Source: Dipteris shenzhenensis (Eukaryota; Polypodiophyta; Polypodiopsida; Gleicheniales). Taken from it: DNA of 64,000 nt. The position numbers and the translations under genes were made by a program. The notes below the pieces were generated by a model. That model made no database searches and was not told where the DNA came from. It worked only from the letters and a program-made list of their open reading frames with translations. This document shows positions 12,181 to 22,675 of the stretch, in pieces; the stretch's first letter is position 1, and each line of letters starts with the position of its first letter. The DNA lies in assembly GCA_047967505.1 (NCBI GenBank), contig CM106538.1; one strand, 5' to 3'.

Positions 12181-13509
12181 TTATGAGAAGACCACATCAC
12201 GACTTACAATTACCTTCTTGGTAACAGGGTTATAGAGACGGTAACCTTTCGCCTCTTCACTATAGCCCAAGAAAATACACTTCCGGCTCTTCGGTTCCCA
12301 TTTGGTCCTAGTAGCATCAGGGACATGCACAAAACAGTCACATCCAAAAACTTTGAAATGTGCAGTTGAAGGTTTCTTACCAGAAAAGGCTTGTAGTGGA
12401 GTCATCCCATTCAGAGCCTTCATGTAGCTACGATTGAGGATGTAAACTGTAGTGTTACATGCTTCAGCCTAGAAAGTCTTTGGCAAATCTTTCCCGTTCA
12501 TCATACTCCAGCCCATTTCATAGAAGATGCGCATCTTGCGTTTTGCTACTCCATTTTGCTGCGATGTATGTGGCGGGGGTTTTTGCCTCTTGAATCCGTG
12601 ACTTTTGCAGTAACTTTTGAATTCAGTCGATGTGAACTCTCCACCTCTGTCTGATCTCAGCTTCTTTACCTTCCTCCCCGATTCTTTCTCGACCATTACA
12701 TGCCATTCCTTGAACCTATTGAAAGCCTCGTCTTTCATCTTCAGGAAGTATATCCATATCCTTCTATTGTAGTTGTCGATCAGCGTCATGAAGTAGAAGG
12801 AACCACCCAAAGCTTCCATCTCCATCTTTCCACAGAGGTTCATGTGAACGAGCTCTAGAGGAGCCTTTGCTCTGCTAGCCTCTTTAGGAAAGGGCTGCCG
12901 ATGCTACTTGCCCATCATGCAAGCTTCACATACATCGGGCAGATCTGAAATTTCTGGTAGGTCTGCAATCATTCCACTTTTATGCATCTCCTTCAAAGAA
13001 CTAAGGTTTAGATGACCAAACCTCTCATGCCATAGCTTAGTGTTCTTCATATCCACTCGAGCACTAAAAGCTGAGAGTTCGTAAATGTTGTTGTGCCGTG
13101 TACCTTTACCAACGACCTTTCTTTTGAAGATCCAGGATCTGTGCACCATTCTTATCAAATTGAACTTTGAGGTCCTGTCCGTGATCGCAGAAATGGACAA
13201 CCTCTTGATATCTAGCACATAAAGAACATCGGACAACTGTTTTACAACTCTATCTGACTTGAGAGCAATTGTACCTTTTCCTTTTGCTCGACATTTTGCA
13301 TCATTGCTGACTGCTACCATGATGTCATTCCCTACCAGCTGTAGAGAGGTATACCAATCCTTCCGACTGGTCATGTGACGCGATGCACCACTGTTAATGA
13401 TCCAAGGTTCATCTGTAGGTACATGAATTGCCTCTGTGCAAATCTCCTCAATTGCGATGAACAGCTCTATGGGTACTGCTTGTGCGCTGTTGCTGGACTC
13501 TTTCTTCAC
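12181..13509 (-). pseudogene. Copia protease and integrase, catalytic residues changed
   Basis: The protease site reads WIINSGASRHMT: the catalytic Asp of D-S-G is Asn (AAC, plus-strand 13393-13395). GAG-pre-integrase follows (LWHERFGHLN, with CEACMMGK). A TAG after GK (about 12904-12906) breaks the frame. The integrase core reads ELVHMNLCG where the family has H-x-D (Asn codon at 12838-12840), then SDRGGEF and the QQNGVAKR block (usually NGVAER). Another stop occurs at about 12469-12471 (..KTF*AEA). The C-terminal region CFVHVPDATRTKWEPKSRKCIFLGYSEEAKGYRL is intact. Both catalytic changes are G-to-A on the coding strand. Confidence 0.9.
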
Positions 13510-13528
13510 TCCGTTCTTCTCATCTACA

Positions 13529-14368
13529 ATCTTCTTGCGGCACTCATTCTGCTTGTGCCCTGCCTTGTTGCAATAGAAGCACTTGGAGAAGATTCGGCTT
13601 TCTGGACCGGATCAAAGAAAGGTAAGGGTAAGGACTCTGGTAACCCATCTTCTTCTGATGATAAAAAGAGAAAGAAGAAGATCTCATCTTTTGACGCATC
13701 TCCTCCTCCAGAAGCATCGCGCCGAAATCCTCAAAGTTGAGGGGCGGATTTTTGTTCTGCGTATTCAGCGCCGTAACAAGACCGTCATATTTTGGTGGAA
13801 GAATCCATATGCACCTTCATGCTAGATTCTCGCTGGTGATGGTGATGCCAATCGCAGTCATCTGATCACGCAGATTCTTCACCCTGGTGATGAACTTCTC
13901 TGCCGCTTCAGACTCAGACAACTTTTCATTCGCGAGTTGTCTCTAGATTCTGAATCCGTGTCTGATTCGTGGTCTCGTACTGATTTTTCAAGACCATCCA
14001 TGCCTCCTCCATTGTGGTGACATGTTGAATTAATGCCATGACAGAATCACTAACACTGCAGACAATAGAACACAGCACATCTACATTTCTTGTTGTCCAC
14101 GCGAGAATCTCATCCGCAGTTGGTACTATCTATTGTCCTGCATTGGCTGGATTCGGTCTCGAAACCGGCCTCACATCCACCCTAGTAGCAGTGTCCCAAA
14201 GCTCATATGCGCTTAGGATGGTCTTCATCTTGAACTTCTAGAGAGGATAGTTAGATCCGTCTAACTTTTCGCTTTCGCCGAACGGTGGGATTCACAATCT
14301 TGCGGGTTGGGCCATCTCTCACAATCTGCTCGCAAATAGAAACACACTACCAAATCTTTTTACTAGAG
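13529..14368 (-). pseudogene. Copia gag, frameshifted
   Basis: On the minus strand a UBN2-type gag is visible: YELWDTATRVDV at about 14180-14220, then ALIQHVTTMEEAWMVLKNQYE. A TAG occurs near 14130-14133 and a frameshift near 13935. The zinc knuckle CFYCNKAGHKQNEC is at 13540-13581. Gag would form the virus-like particle that packages the RNA; this copy cannot make a full-length product. Confidence 0.85.
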
Positions 14369-14370
14369 TC

Positions 14371-14385
14371 CAGGTTCTGATACCA
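14371..14385 (-). other. Copia primer binding site (initiator Met tRNA type)
   Basis: Immediately inside the 5' LTR the minus strand reads TGGTATCAGAACCTG. This matches the usual TGGTATCAGAGC primer site complementary to the initiator methionine tRNA with one change. Confidence 0.9.
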
Positions 14386-15117
14386 TGTAAGAAAATAATA
14401 CAACGTCTGTGCTCAACAGATAACAGGATCTCGTACGCAAGAGAGAAAACAAGATAGTATGGAGAATCAAAAATTTGATTACTGTAGAACTGATACAATA
14501 GATGGCACCGCCTCCCAGCCGTGCGCTCTTGTGAAAGAAGCTTCGATGGTGTGCTGGAAACAGTAGAAGATGGAGGCTGAATGATAAGAAATCAAGGTTG
14601 CTGTAGCCAGTGATGAAATGGGTTTCATGGGCTTGCTCTTATATAACCACCAGTCGTAGTCAGTTAGGCTCAATTGGGTGGCTGACCTAGTCCACCTGAA
14701 ACGGTCGACTAGGGGTCAGTCCCGAAATAGGCCACCGACCATACGATAGAACCGGTGCGCAAAACAGAGCAACTAACCTATGGTCTCCGTTCGGTCCACA
14801 GCCATCCGGGATCATCTGAGGCTCCAAACGGGCCCCACAACCCGAGAGTGGGCTGCCCCGAGAAATGCTCCATCTACCCTCAGTGCGGTCAGTCAAGGGA
14901 TGCCTTCCCACACTTGCATGTAGCCTAGTTGGTGGTGTGCCAACTCTATCTGAAGCCGTCCAGCCATCAGGCCACACATGGTCCCCATCTGGTGTCCAAA
15001 CCAGGACCTACCGGATAACCGAGCTACTCAAATGCCTTCTCCTCATATGGGGGGCTTACAAGTAGAGTTGGCTGGCTCCCACATAGTTACATGAGAGTGG
15101 AGCATTGATATCTAACA
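14386..15117 (-). repeat. Copia 5' LTR
   Basis: Partner of the LTR at 9318-10049, same length, with about 37 differences seen by eye. It lies upstream of the primer binding site on the coding strand and would carry the promoter. A TATATAA-like word is present near 14640-14646, but its use is unproven. Confidence 0.95.
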
Positions 15118-15122
15118 AGTAA

Positions 15123-16895
15123 TTGTTGAGCAAATATCAACATTAATATGTGCCTTGTATTTCATGGAGAGGAAAAAATTAAAAGGCACAATCCAACGAT
15201 TATCTATTGTAGCCCCTTTCAACTGAATCTTTCTACCATCATCTCGATGCATGTAAATAGGATAACCATCATTGCCCACCACAGTTGATTGAGAGAACAC
15301 ACGTGGGTAACGGTGACTACATTTGCCATCAATCATGCAAGCAGCAGAGGCATTGAGTGCACCACAGGGTCCATGAACATTACACTGCCTAATAATCTCA
15401 TACATCTCAAGAAAAAGTGTACTATCGGGTAGCTCTGTGCATACCAATTGATCATAGTGACCAATATCCACAGGTTTGAAGGCACCTCTCTTTTGAAATT
15501 CAATCACAGATATATACCCAGCTACTTTTCCAAACAAATCATGCTTCGTAATTGACTACATCATATCCTTGTGCTTTTGATAAAACACACGGGTTATCAA
15601 ATCTGGCCGATCTTGTGTAGTTTGTCTTAGCAATAATCCTTCAGATATTTCAAACTAGTTGTTGGGATTGCAAGTAAACGTGATGAATAAATCAGGTTTT
15701 CCCTTTTTCCTTACAATTGCCATTGCATCTTGGTATGACTGACACATATATCATGGCCCTCCAGTGAAAGAAGATGGCAACATGACTCTATGGCTTGCAA
15801 CATTGCCCATTACATTGTGTGCCCCATCAGCTGCATTGACCATGTCCATCAATCCCTAGTAAACCTCTGCACATAAAGAAGCTTGATTGTTGCATATCCA
15901 GACCAACCTAGACTCTTCTATACTAGTGTATGCATCAACAATGTATTGTTGCAACAATCTCCCCTCACGCAGAAGACATGCATTTGTATCTGGCCTCACG
16001 TGCAAACGGTATGCACAACACTTTTTTGACGTTGTATCTCATGCAGTGACATGTCATTAGGAGCATCACTATACAGAATGTATATATGCTAGCCATCCTC
16101 CCCTTGAGGAAACAATAGAACATACATGAGTGGCATGTATGATCGATGCAAATTAGAGATTCTTTTGACATGGCCATTGTGGGTTAAAATTTGAATATCC
16201 CGGTTTCCAACATCAGAGTCGTCCCCTTGCCCTCGCATGATAGCTGCAACCTCGCTAGTTGTGCAAGCCAGGTACTACCTAGAGGTTGAACGTTTCTCAC
16301 AGATCACCATCTTCAGCTTTGCATGTGGATTTCGTCTCAAAACTTCTCCCACAGCTACCAATGCATTGGCATATGGATTGCATGCATGCATCATTCTCTT
16401 TGATAACTCCAAAATGCCAGGATCCAAACCAGGCATGCCATCCAAACGATTTTGCAATTCATGCTCCCTGTCATATACATACAACTGTGCAAACCGTGGG
16501 ACTCCTTGTCTAGCTCCATTAGGCAATAAATTCCCAACACGATGGTATATGCTACCATGCACTCAAAAGGTTTGTACACCTCTATTTCCGAAAAACATTC
16601 CATCGAGTTGAGCACCCAATGAAACAAAGGACATCACACTATTATAAGCTCTTATGTTCCACTTAAATAGTCTACTTCTTGCATCATTGCCATTCAATAA
16701 AGCTTTCAAATCCTCGAGTGGTTCCTCTAATGGAAATAGTGATACACATCCAACCTTACAACATTGCTTTCCAACAACTTGATGCACATTTCCTCTCCTC
16801 TCTTGCTCCCACAATTGAGCATTGCAAAAACTATAGAAGTGATTCATAGCTCCAAGCGACTGAAGAGTAGGAGCACAAATGGATAGATTCTCCAT
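15123..16895 (-). pseudogene. Helitron N-terminal and Rep domain, HUH motif missing
   Basis: The N-terminal Helitron-like domain reads from about 16895 (SRLFKWNIRAYNSVMSFVSLGAQLDG, then YHRVGNLLPNGARQGVPRFAQLYVYD). An in-frame TGA at about 16563-16565 sits where the family normally has Arg. Several stops and shifts follow between 16270 and 15540, with FITFTCNPN visible near 15690. The Rep block at 15112-15537 reads FGKVAGYISVIEFQKRG, then HGPCGALN, DGKCSHRYP, DGYPIY, RWIVPFN and KAHINVDICS. Rep proteins normally have the His-x-His metal-binding HUH motif directly after EFQKRG. Here that segment reads AFKPVDIGHYDQ and the motif is absent. The copia insertion lies immediately after DICST-I-T. 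Confidence 0.88.
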
Positions 16896-17374
16896 TCTTG
16901 CTTGCTACTACACACATGAAGAAACATCATTTTAGAAATTTAAATTGAAATAGATGTAATGCATCATGTGAATTCTTCTTCTTCAATAAACTTTTGAGCT
17001 TCAAGACTTACATTAGCAGCATCACGTCAAGCTCCAGGCATCTCGTTTGCATCACCATTCCCTTCAAGTCTTGCATCACCTCCAAAACAACTTGCTCATG
17101 CATGACTTTGTGTCTTTTAATATGAAGAGTTCATATCATCCATGCCCACCATTCTCATATCATCCTCCATGAAGGTCCTGAAAGAACAACTAAGGGAACC
17201 TTAGCTAAAGCAATGCACCACTATGGATAATCCAAAGTATGAAATTACATTGAAACACTACGAAATTAACATTTTATCTCATATTCTCCTCTTTAGAGCA
17301 CCTACTGAGGTTCAGGATGCTTCTTTTCTTGAAAAAAACAATCATGGATCACATATCGATCCTGCAACTGTATG
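16896..17374. other. Stretch beyond the Helitron N-terminus; nothing recognised
   Basis: AT-rich DNA. The 5' end of the Helitron may lie here or beyond the MITE, but no TC terminus could be fixed. Confidence 0.4.
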
Positions 17375-17383
17375 GTCACATGG

Positions 17384-17627
17384 ATCAGGGGGGTCACTAT
17401 GTATAAATTCTCTATACCACGTGCGTTCAAGGCCTATTTCTAAAATTCCTTATCTATAAATTTTCAATTAATAAAATGCACCCCTTTTTTATATAAAATT
17501 GTAATTTTTTTTCAAAACTATTTTAAATAGTCCCTTATGTATATTTGTTTCTGTAAATTTTAGAAGTAAAAATATTCTTCTGTTGAACTCACGTGATAGG
17601 GTTACATATGATGAGTGATCCCCCCGA
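17384..17627 (-). mobile_element. MITE copy 2 (9-bp target duplication)
   Basis: A 244-bp inverted-orientation relative of the element at 11359-11603. It shares the GGGGGGTCACTATGTATAAA-like end and the TCACGTGAGTTCAACA-like segment. It is flanked by the perfect 9-bp direct repeat GTCACATGG (17375-17383, 17628-17636). It is clearly the same family, with a diverged AT-rich interior. Confidence 0.88.
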
Positions 17628-17636
17628 GTCACATGG

Positions 17637-18360
17637 TAACACGGGAGATCTCCACAAATGGTGTCATCAATAGTCACAGAGTTTACAGAGACTGTGATGA
17701 TAGAAGGTAAGTGATGTTTAAGGAGGGATGAGAAGGACCATGAATGATTACAAGGAAGGAGAAGCAAGCGGAGGACTAGGTGTGAGGATGAAGGCAGATG
17801 AATACACATGAGTAGGAGGATTAGAAGCAACAGTAGCAGGCCTGAGCATGAGGCAAGAGGAGCTTGCATGAGTAGGAGGAAGGAGGATAGGCATGAGCAT
17901 GAGGGAAGATAAGAATGGATGAGCGTGAGGGAGGAGGAGGAGCAGGAAAAAGCAGCAGGGGGGGAGGAGGAGGACACATGTGGGAGGAGGGAGGAGGAAA
18001 AAGCAATAGGGGGAGGAGGAGGATGCATGTGGGAGGAGGGAGGAGGAAGGAGGAGTCATGTGGACAAAGGGAGAAGGAGGGGGGGGAGAGAGGAGGGAGG
18101 GAGGGGGAGGGAGGAGGAGGAGGAGGAATGGGACATTTGGAAGAGGAGGAGGGAGGAGAGAGACAAGGAGGAGGATGGAGGGAGGAGGAGGGGATTCAAA
18201 TTCAAAATTCGAAATTCAAAAGTTTGACTTTGGAGGATGGGGAGGAGGGAGAGAGAGGGAAACCAAATTTGAAATTCAAAATTTTGACTTTGGGAAAAGT
18301 GCCCCCTCCTTGGTGTAAGAGGTAGCCCCCTCCTAGGTGTAAGAGGTGGGATCAACTGGG
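17637..18360. repeat. GGA-rich purine tract
   Basis: From about 17900 to 18260 the plus strand is dominated by GGAGGAGGGAGG-type words with runs of 3-8 G. A short direct repeat follows: CCCCCTCCTAGGTGTAAGAGGT-like words at about 18300 and 18325, and TCAAAATTTTGACTTTG-like words at about 18200 and 18270. It has no reliable coding content; the apparent long open frames are Gly/Glu/Arg low complexity. Confidence 0.8.
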
Positions 18361-19662
18361 CTTAACCCACCTAGGTAGGGGGGGTCAGGACTCCCTTGGA
18401 CCCTAGGTTAGGACTCCCTTGGACCCCATAAGAGGACTTGCATTAGGCCTAATCCATTTCTTAACCCATTCCTTAAGAGGCCCTTTGAGACCCCAATTCT
18501 CCCCTAATGAGAAGAGATAAGGCTTGGTACCCATAAAAGTGCAAATAAAATTTCTATCTCTAAAACAAAACCAAATATATATAGATATTAATAAATGTTG
18601 AATCTCTCTCTCTCTCTCTCTAGAAGCTTTAGAATCTATTCGGGGAAAAAATCAACATCATCAACCTGATGTGTAGGTGGTGGAGGGGTTGTCTCGGCAA
18701 TGCGAATAGTTGGTTGGATTCCACCGACTCGCGACTGGACTACCTATAATCAAGAAGCTAAAAATCGATGAATTCAACTTGTGTATCTACAAGTTTTGCT
18801 TACTTCTCAACACCTGGCTTCGCGACTTGCATCCCTCTCTTTCAATACTCAACTTTCATTTAGTCTGATGTGTGAGCCATATAAAAACAACGATCACCTT
18901 TTTAAATTTAGCTTTTCCTCAATAGATGTACGATCTTACCAAGGAAAAGAAACTGTGACTATAACCATCGTAGTGCATAGACATACACACACATTGAGAG
19001 AGAGAAAGAGAGTAGCTATTAATCCTTGTTGGGAATTCACGCATGTCTAACATCCAAACTTCTCTTTCACCCTAGAGCCCTTTTTTTATAATTTATATGA
19101 TTCAGTGGTTGCATAATTTTTCAAGTGAACACTGTTACATCACCACACGTAATTTAAAATAGTGTTCCCTCCCTCTCTTCTTGTCTTTTTTCTCCAATCA
19201 TTATTGGCTAATCTAGATCTAGACTCAACTAATTGAGAAGTCTTTAAGATCCCCTCTTAGAATAATTTAATTTTAAAAGAGCTTAAAAAATAAATTTCTT
19301 TAGGAGCTTAAAAAATACTTTTTTGCTTTTAACACTCAACTTTTGTTCAGTCAGATCTAAGGTCCCCCACACATCAAGAATATATTTTCTTAAACATCAT
19401 TTCATGAGCTTTAGAAACCAATTTGAGAAGCCTTTAAATAATTAGAAATTGAAATTGAATTGAAAAAGCCTAAAAAATGAGTATGAAACTTTATTAAAAA
19501 AATGGTCTAAAATCAACATCACCAACTTGATATGTAGGCGGTGGAGGGGATGAACTCATGATATGAAAAGTTTGTGAGATGCCACCGACTCAACAGTGCT
19601 GCCTACAATTAAAAAATCCCCCAAAAAAAGGGTTAGGTGAGCTACACACACCTTTGTCTCTG

Positions 19663-19718
<56 letters not shown>

Positions 19719-20240
19719 CTTAAAGAGTAGTATGGAAGTATAGAAGTATAGCTGATTTCGTTTAGCCAGATCTAAGGTCCCCTACACATCAAGAATATAT
19801 TTTCTTAAACATCATGTCATGAGTTTTAGAAACCAATTTGAGAAGCCTTTAAATAATTAGAAACAAAATTGATTTGAAAAAGCCTTAAAAATGAGTATGA
19901 AACTTTCTCTTCTAGCTCCTGCCCATCATCGTGAGCTTCATTTTTTTTCTCCTTGTAGCTTGGGCAACCCAGCTCTCGCTTTTGTTTTCAAAGTTTTATG
20001 TTCCCTGCATGATGAAATGCCAACACTCTCCTTAGACTTAAGCTTGTTATGCTTCATTGCCTCTTCAAAAGCAGGAGCGCTGGCAGGAGACCTACAAGGT
20101 GACAAAGGTGGAAGCCACCTTAGGCCCTGACAGAATTCGAGGAGAGGCCAATTTTGTATGCTCAATGACACAAAGGTGTAGCACTGCTGTTGTTGATAAC
20201 ACCAGCTGAGTAATGGTCACTTTGTGTCTCTCGCCATTCT
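18361..20240. repeat. Noncoding region with a duplicated ~145-bp segment and CT tracts
   Basis: About 19350-19505 and 19766-19912 are direct repeats sharing 'CAGATCTAAGGTCCCC', 'ACATCAAGAATATATTTTC' and 'GAGAAGCCTTTAAATAATTA' words. About 18648-18740 and 19508-19612 share a second repeat (TGTAGGTGGTGGAGGGG, CCACCGACTC), a relic of which appears at about 22890-22960. (CT)n tracts lie at about 18604-18623 and 19660-19718. No gene is recognised. Confidence 0.7.
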
Positions 20241-20485
20241 TATCCCCTACGCGTGATTGACTTTAACTCATTCAGAATCAATGCGTCCAGCAAAGGTTTT
20301 CATCACCTTAATTCAACTTCCAGGAACCTAACTTTTAGGCGCAGGGATTTCAAAGCTACTCGCAATCAACAATGCTATTGCGTAACATGCGTTGCCTACC
20401 TTGTGGGCGCCCACAGACAAAATCCAAGAACGGTCTAGGCCCTAGTATTGATTCAACACCCCAAAAGCCAGCTAACGAGGAGCGC

Positions 20486-20990
20486 TGGTACAAATGACTC
20501 AAAGAACCAATCATTGATGCTAGATCGTTTCTGCGCTGCTACCCTTGTTATTAGTTGTGGTCTCTCCACTCTCAAAACTGCTGCCAATCCTTACATTGCC
20601 ATCTCCGGCCCTCCAAAGTACTCTGAGATCCGACTCAACACTTAGGCATTTCAAGCTGTAGGAATTGTGATCACACCCATCTTGGCTACTCAGGTGTTTT
20701 TCAAGAATGTTGGGAGTAACAATCTCCAGAGCATGCAATATATTTACCTTACAATTGCTATCTTCGTCCTCTTCCTCACCGTTGCCTTTTTCTTTGCCCC
20801 AATCCCAAAGATCATAGATGCAGACATGGAATCACAAATGGAAGAGACAGGTCTCGGTGATGATAAGCCCATCTATAAGCAGCGGAACTTACTCTTTGGT
20901 ACAATTGCTCAATTCTGCTACATTGGGGCTTAAGTCGCTGTTGCCAGTTACTTCATCAATCATCAACTATGCCACAGAAGCCAAGCTAGC
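20486..20990 (+). pseudogene. Fucose-permease-like (FucP) MFS sugar transporter fragment
   Basis: About 160 residues match the middle of MFS transporters of the fucose/glucose-galactose permease group. The signature segments are CGLSTLKTAANPYIAISGPPKYSEIRLN, QVFFKNVG, YIYLTIAIFVLFLTVAFFFAPIPKI, ADMESQMEETGLGDDKP and KQRNLLFGTIAQFCYIGA, plus ASYFIN just beyond a stop. These are two to three membrane helices and a cytoplasmic loop of a protein of normally 12 helices and about 450-550 residues. Stops occur at about 20643-20645 (just before the AFQ motif) and 20930-20932. A frameshift leads to INYATEAKL near 20958. The GLGDD-KP loop looks like fungal members of the family. No introns are seen. 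It is a dead fragment; substrate unknown. Confidence 0.75.
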
Positions 20991-22434
20991 TCCTAATGCA
21001 CAAATCCACCTTCCACTCCCTTCTTTTAGTGCCAGAGCTAGCTCTGATGCCGCTGCTCTATCTTTGCTATAGCTCGTATACTTGTGTTAGATATGCTCAA
21101 CAATACCCCGACCCATAACATTTGCAATCTACGTCGATCTTCCTGCAACTTCCCTGGCTTCGCATAACTCGCCATAACAATCAACAAATCATATCGTTAC
21201 ATGGTATGATGGCGCCTTCATGTTTTCACATCCTTTCCATTTCTTCTACAGTTTTGCCCTCCTCATTGAAGCTGCAATATTCTGTGGTTCGTTTTACGTT
21301 CTTGATTAATTCTAGGAATCATTTTCTTTGCATTTGATGTCATTCAATGCAGGCGATGCGATGATCCGAACCCCTATGACTTTGAGCGTGGACTTTTGGC
21401 CCGATTTCCAGATGCATTTCCATGTCGATGATCCGAACCCCTACGATTCTATCTCCCTACTGATTGTTCAAGCCAGCTCCATGCTAATATTATGGAGCAG
21501 CCTGAACGTGCGTCCTTCCTGAGTGCTTTCGTTGCCACTTGTGAGGTACTAATCCTGAATCTCAACCTACAAAGCTTCAAAGCTTGCGAGCACATTGCAA
21601 CGGAGGAGAGCTAGCAAAGAAAATAAGATGGAAACCACGATTTTTCGTCTTGAAATACTTGGAACTCTTTTTGGAGGGTTTCCTTCTGGGCCGAGTCGCT
21701 CCTCTCTTGCTACGCCTTTGCAGCTTGCCTTTCGGGTCGAGTAGCTCACAGCTTTAGCTTCTCGCAGGTTCCAATTTGCTATGCCTTTGTGGCTTACCTT
21801 TGGGTTGAGTAGCTCACAGCTTCAGCTTCTCGCAGGTTCCAATAGTTTCTTGCTTGGGTAGCCTCCATCCCTGCTTGTATGTAACGTTTCAAAAACGATG
21901 TTGCCTCCATGCTTTCTTTCTTTCTTGTGTAAACTGAAAGGGAGAGTGGGAGTGCACCACGTGGCATAGGGAGAGTGTGTTTTCAAGCACCACGTGGCAT
22001 ATCATACTAATGCCACGTGGAACCTCTCCTTAAAGTATAGTATAGAAGTATAGATGAATCAAATCGATGAGACACACCCTTTTTTAAAAAAAAAAGTGTC
22101 TTTAGAAAGAAATAATAAGCAACAATTAACATATTGCTTAGAGACTACGCATTATAGGACTAATTGTCCTAAACATTATGCCGGGGGAATTGCAGACCGT
22201 ACCAAGATGTCGGAGTGCTCCTGACGCTAGATTGCTTAGAGACTACACATTATTTGACTAAATCTTGTAAACATTTTTCCATGGATGTTTTTATTGAAGG
22301 TATATTAATTATATATTCATATAAAATCCTGGTGAAAGTTTATCTAGCTAGTTTTTTAAGTTCCAAAATATTGATAGAATATAGTACACTTTTGTATATT
22401 TTCTTTTGGATTTTGAAGTAAAAGATGTAGATCT
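20991..22434. other. Noncoding; short tandem duplication and G-box words
   Basis: About 21352-21383 and 21426-21456 share 'GATGATCCGAACCCCTA'. About 21718-21840 carries an ~85-bp unit twice (GAGTAGCTCACAGCTT, CTTCTCGCAGGTTCCAAT). About 21955-22022 contains three CCACGTGG words (perfect G-box palindromes). No gene is recognised. Confidence 0.6.
22029..22062 (-). repeat. Recurrent element end, possible Helitron 5' terminus (also at 19717-19761 and 49018-49036)
   Basis: On the minus strand the word reads TCTATACT...ACTTTAAGGAGAGG, following an A. The same end appears at 19717-19761 and at 49018-49036 (ATCTATACTACTCTTTAAGG), always in the same orientation. At 22.0 and 49.0 kb it is followed inward by CCACGTGGC. 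A TC start after A, with this TCTATACTA flavour, is typical of plant Helitron 5' ends, but no paired 3' end was found, so the class is a guess. Confidence 0.45.
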
Positions 22435-22435
22435 T

Positions 22436-22510
<75 letters not shown>

Positions 22511-22563
22511 CAATTACAATTTCTCTCTCTAAAACATAACATTTAATTGTAAACACCCTCTCT

Positions 22564-22620
<57 letters not shown>

Positions 22621-22633
22621 CAATTAAAATAAC

Positions 22634-22672
<39 letters not shown>

Positions 22673-22675
22673 CAT
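22435..22675. repeat. (CA)n-(GA)n-(CT)n cluster with inverted arms
   Basis: A (AC)n tract (22439-22468) runs into (AG)n, then the 19-bp arm AGAGAGGGTGTTTACAATT, its inverted copy AATTGTAAACACCCTCTCT, another long (GA)n, the arm again and a (CT)n tract. The block could fold into alternative hairpins. It is non-coding despite Ser/Leu and Arg/Glu open frames. Confidence 0.85.

Larger units (their letters stand above)
9318..15117 (-). mobile_element. Ty1/copia LTR retrotransposon with matching LTRs and target duplication
   Basis: A full-length 5800-bp element on the minus strand: LTR (14386-15117), PBS, gag, protease, integrase, RT, RNase H, polypurine tract, LTR (9318-10049). It is bounded by the direct repeat AGTAA (9313-9317 and 15118-15122). 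PR-IN-RT-RH order identifies copia. Both LTRs are 732 bp and differ at about 37 sites by eye count (about 95% identity), mostly transitions. The coding region has several stops and frameshifts, a MITE inside RT, and Asp-to-Asn changes at protease and integrase catalytic positions, so it is not autonomous. It inserted into the Helitron Rep-helicase coding sequence. Confidence 0.95.
6825..16895 (-). mobile_element. Decayed autonomous-type Helitron, split by a copia insertion
   Basis: On the minus strand the order is Helitron-like N-terminal domain, Rep, and PIF1-family helicase, the RepHel layout of plant rolling-circle transposons. The 5.8-kb copia element plus one 5-bp duplication interrupts it. 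The reading frame on the two sides of the insertion joins exactly at an Ile-Thr-Ala-Val-Lys-Tyr stretch. Many stops and shifts show long inactivity. The outer ends (5' TC, 3' hairpin-CTRR) were not located, so 6825-16895 is the span of recognisable coding sequence only. Confidence 0.85.

Noticed and set aside
17915-18355. Gly/Glu/Arg-rich open frames of 80-136 codons
   Set aside because: Purine-tract low complexity; overlapping frames on both strands look equally open.
22439-22670. Microsatellite cluster as a transposon with inverted ends
   Set aside because: Arms are part of the GA/CT cluster and no target duplication is seen.
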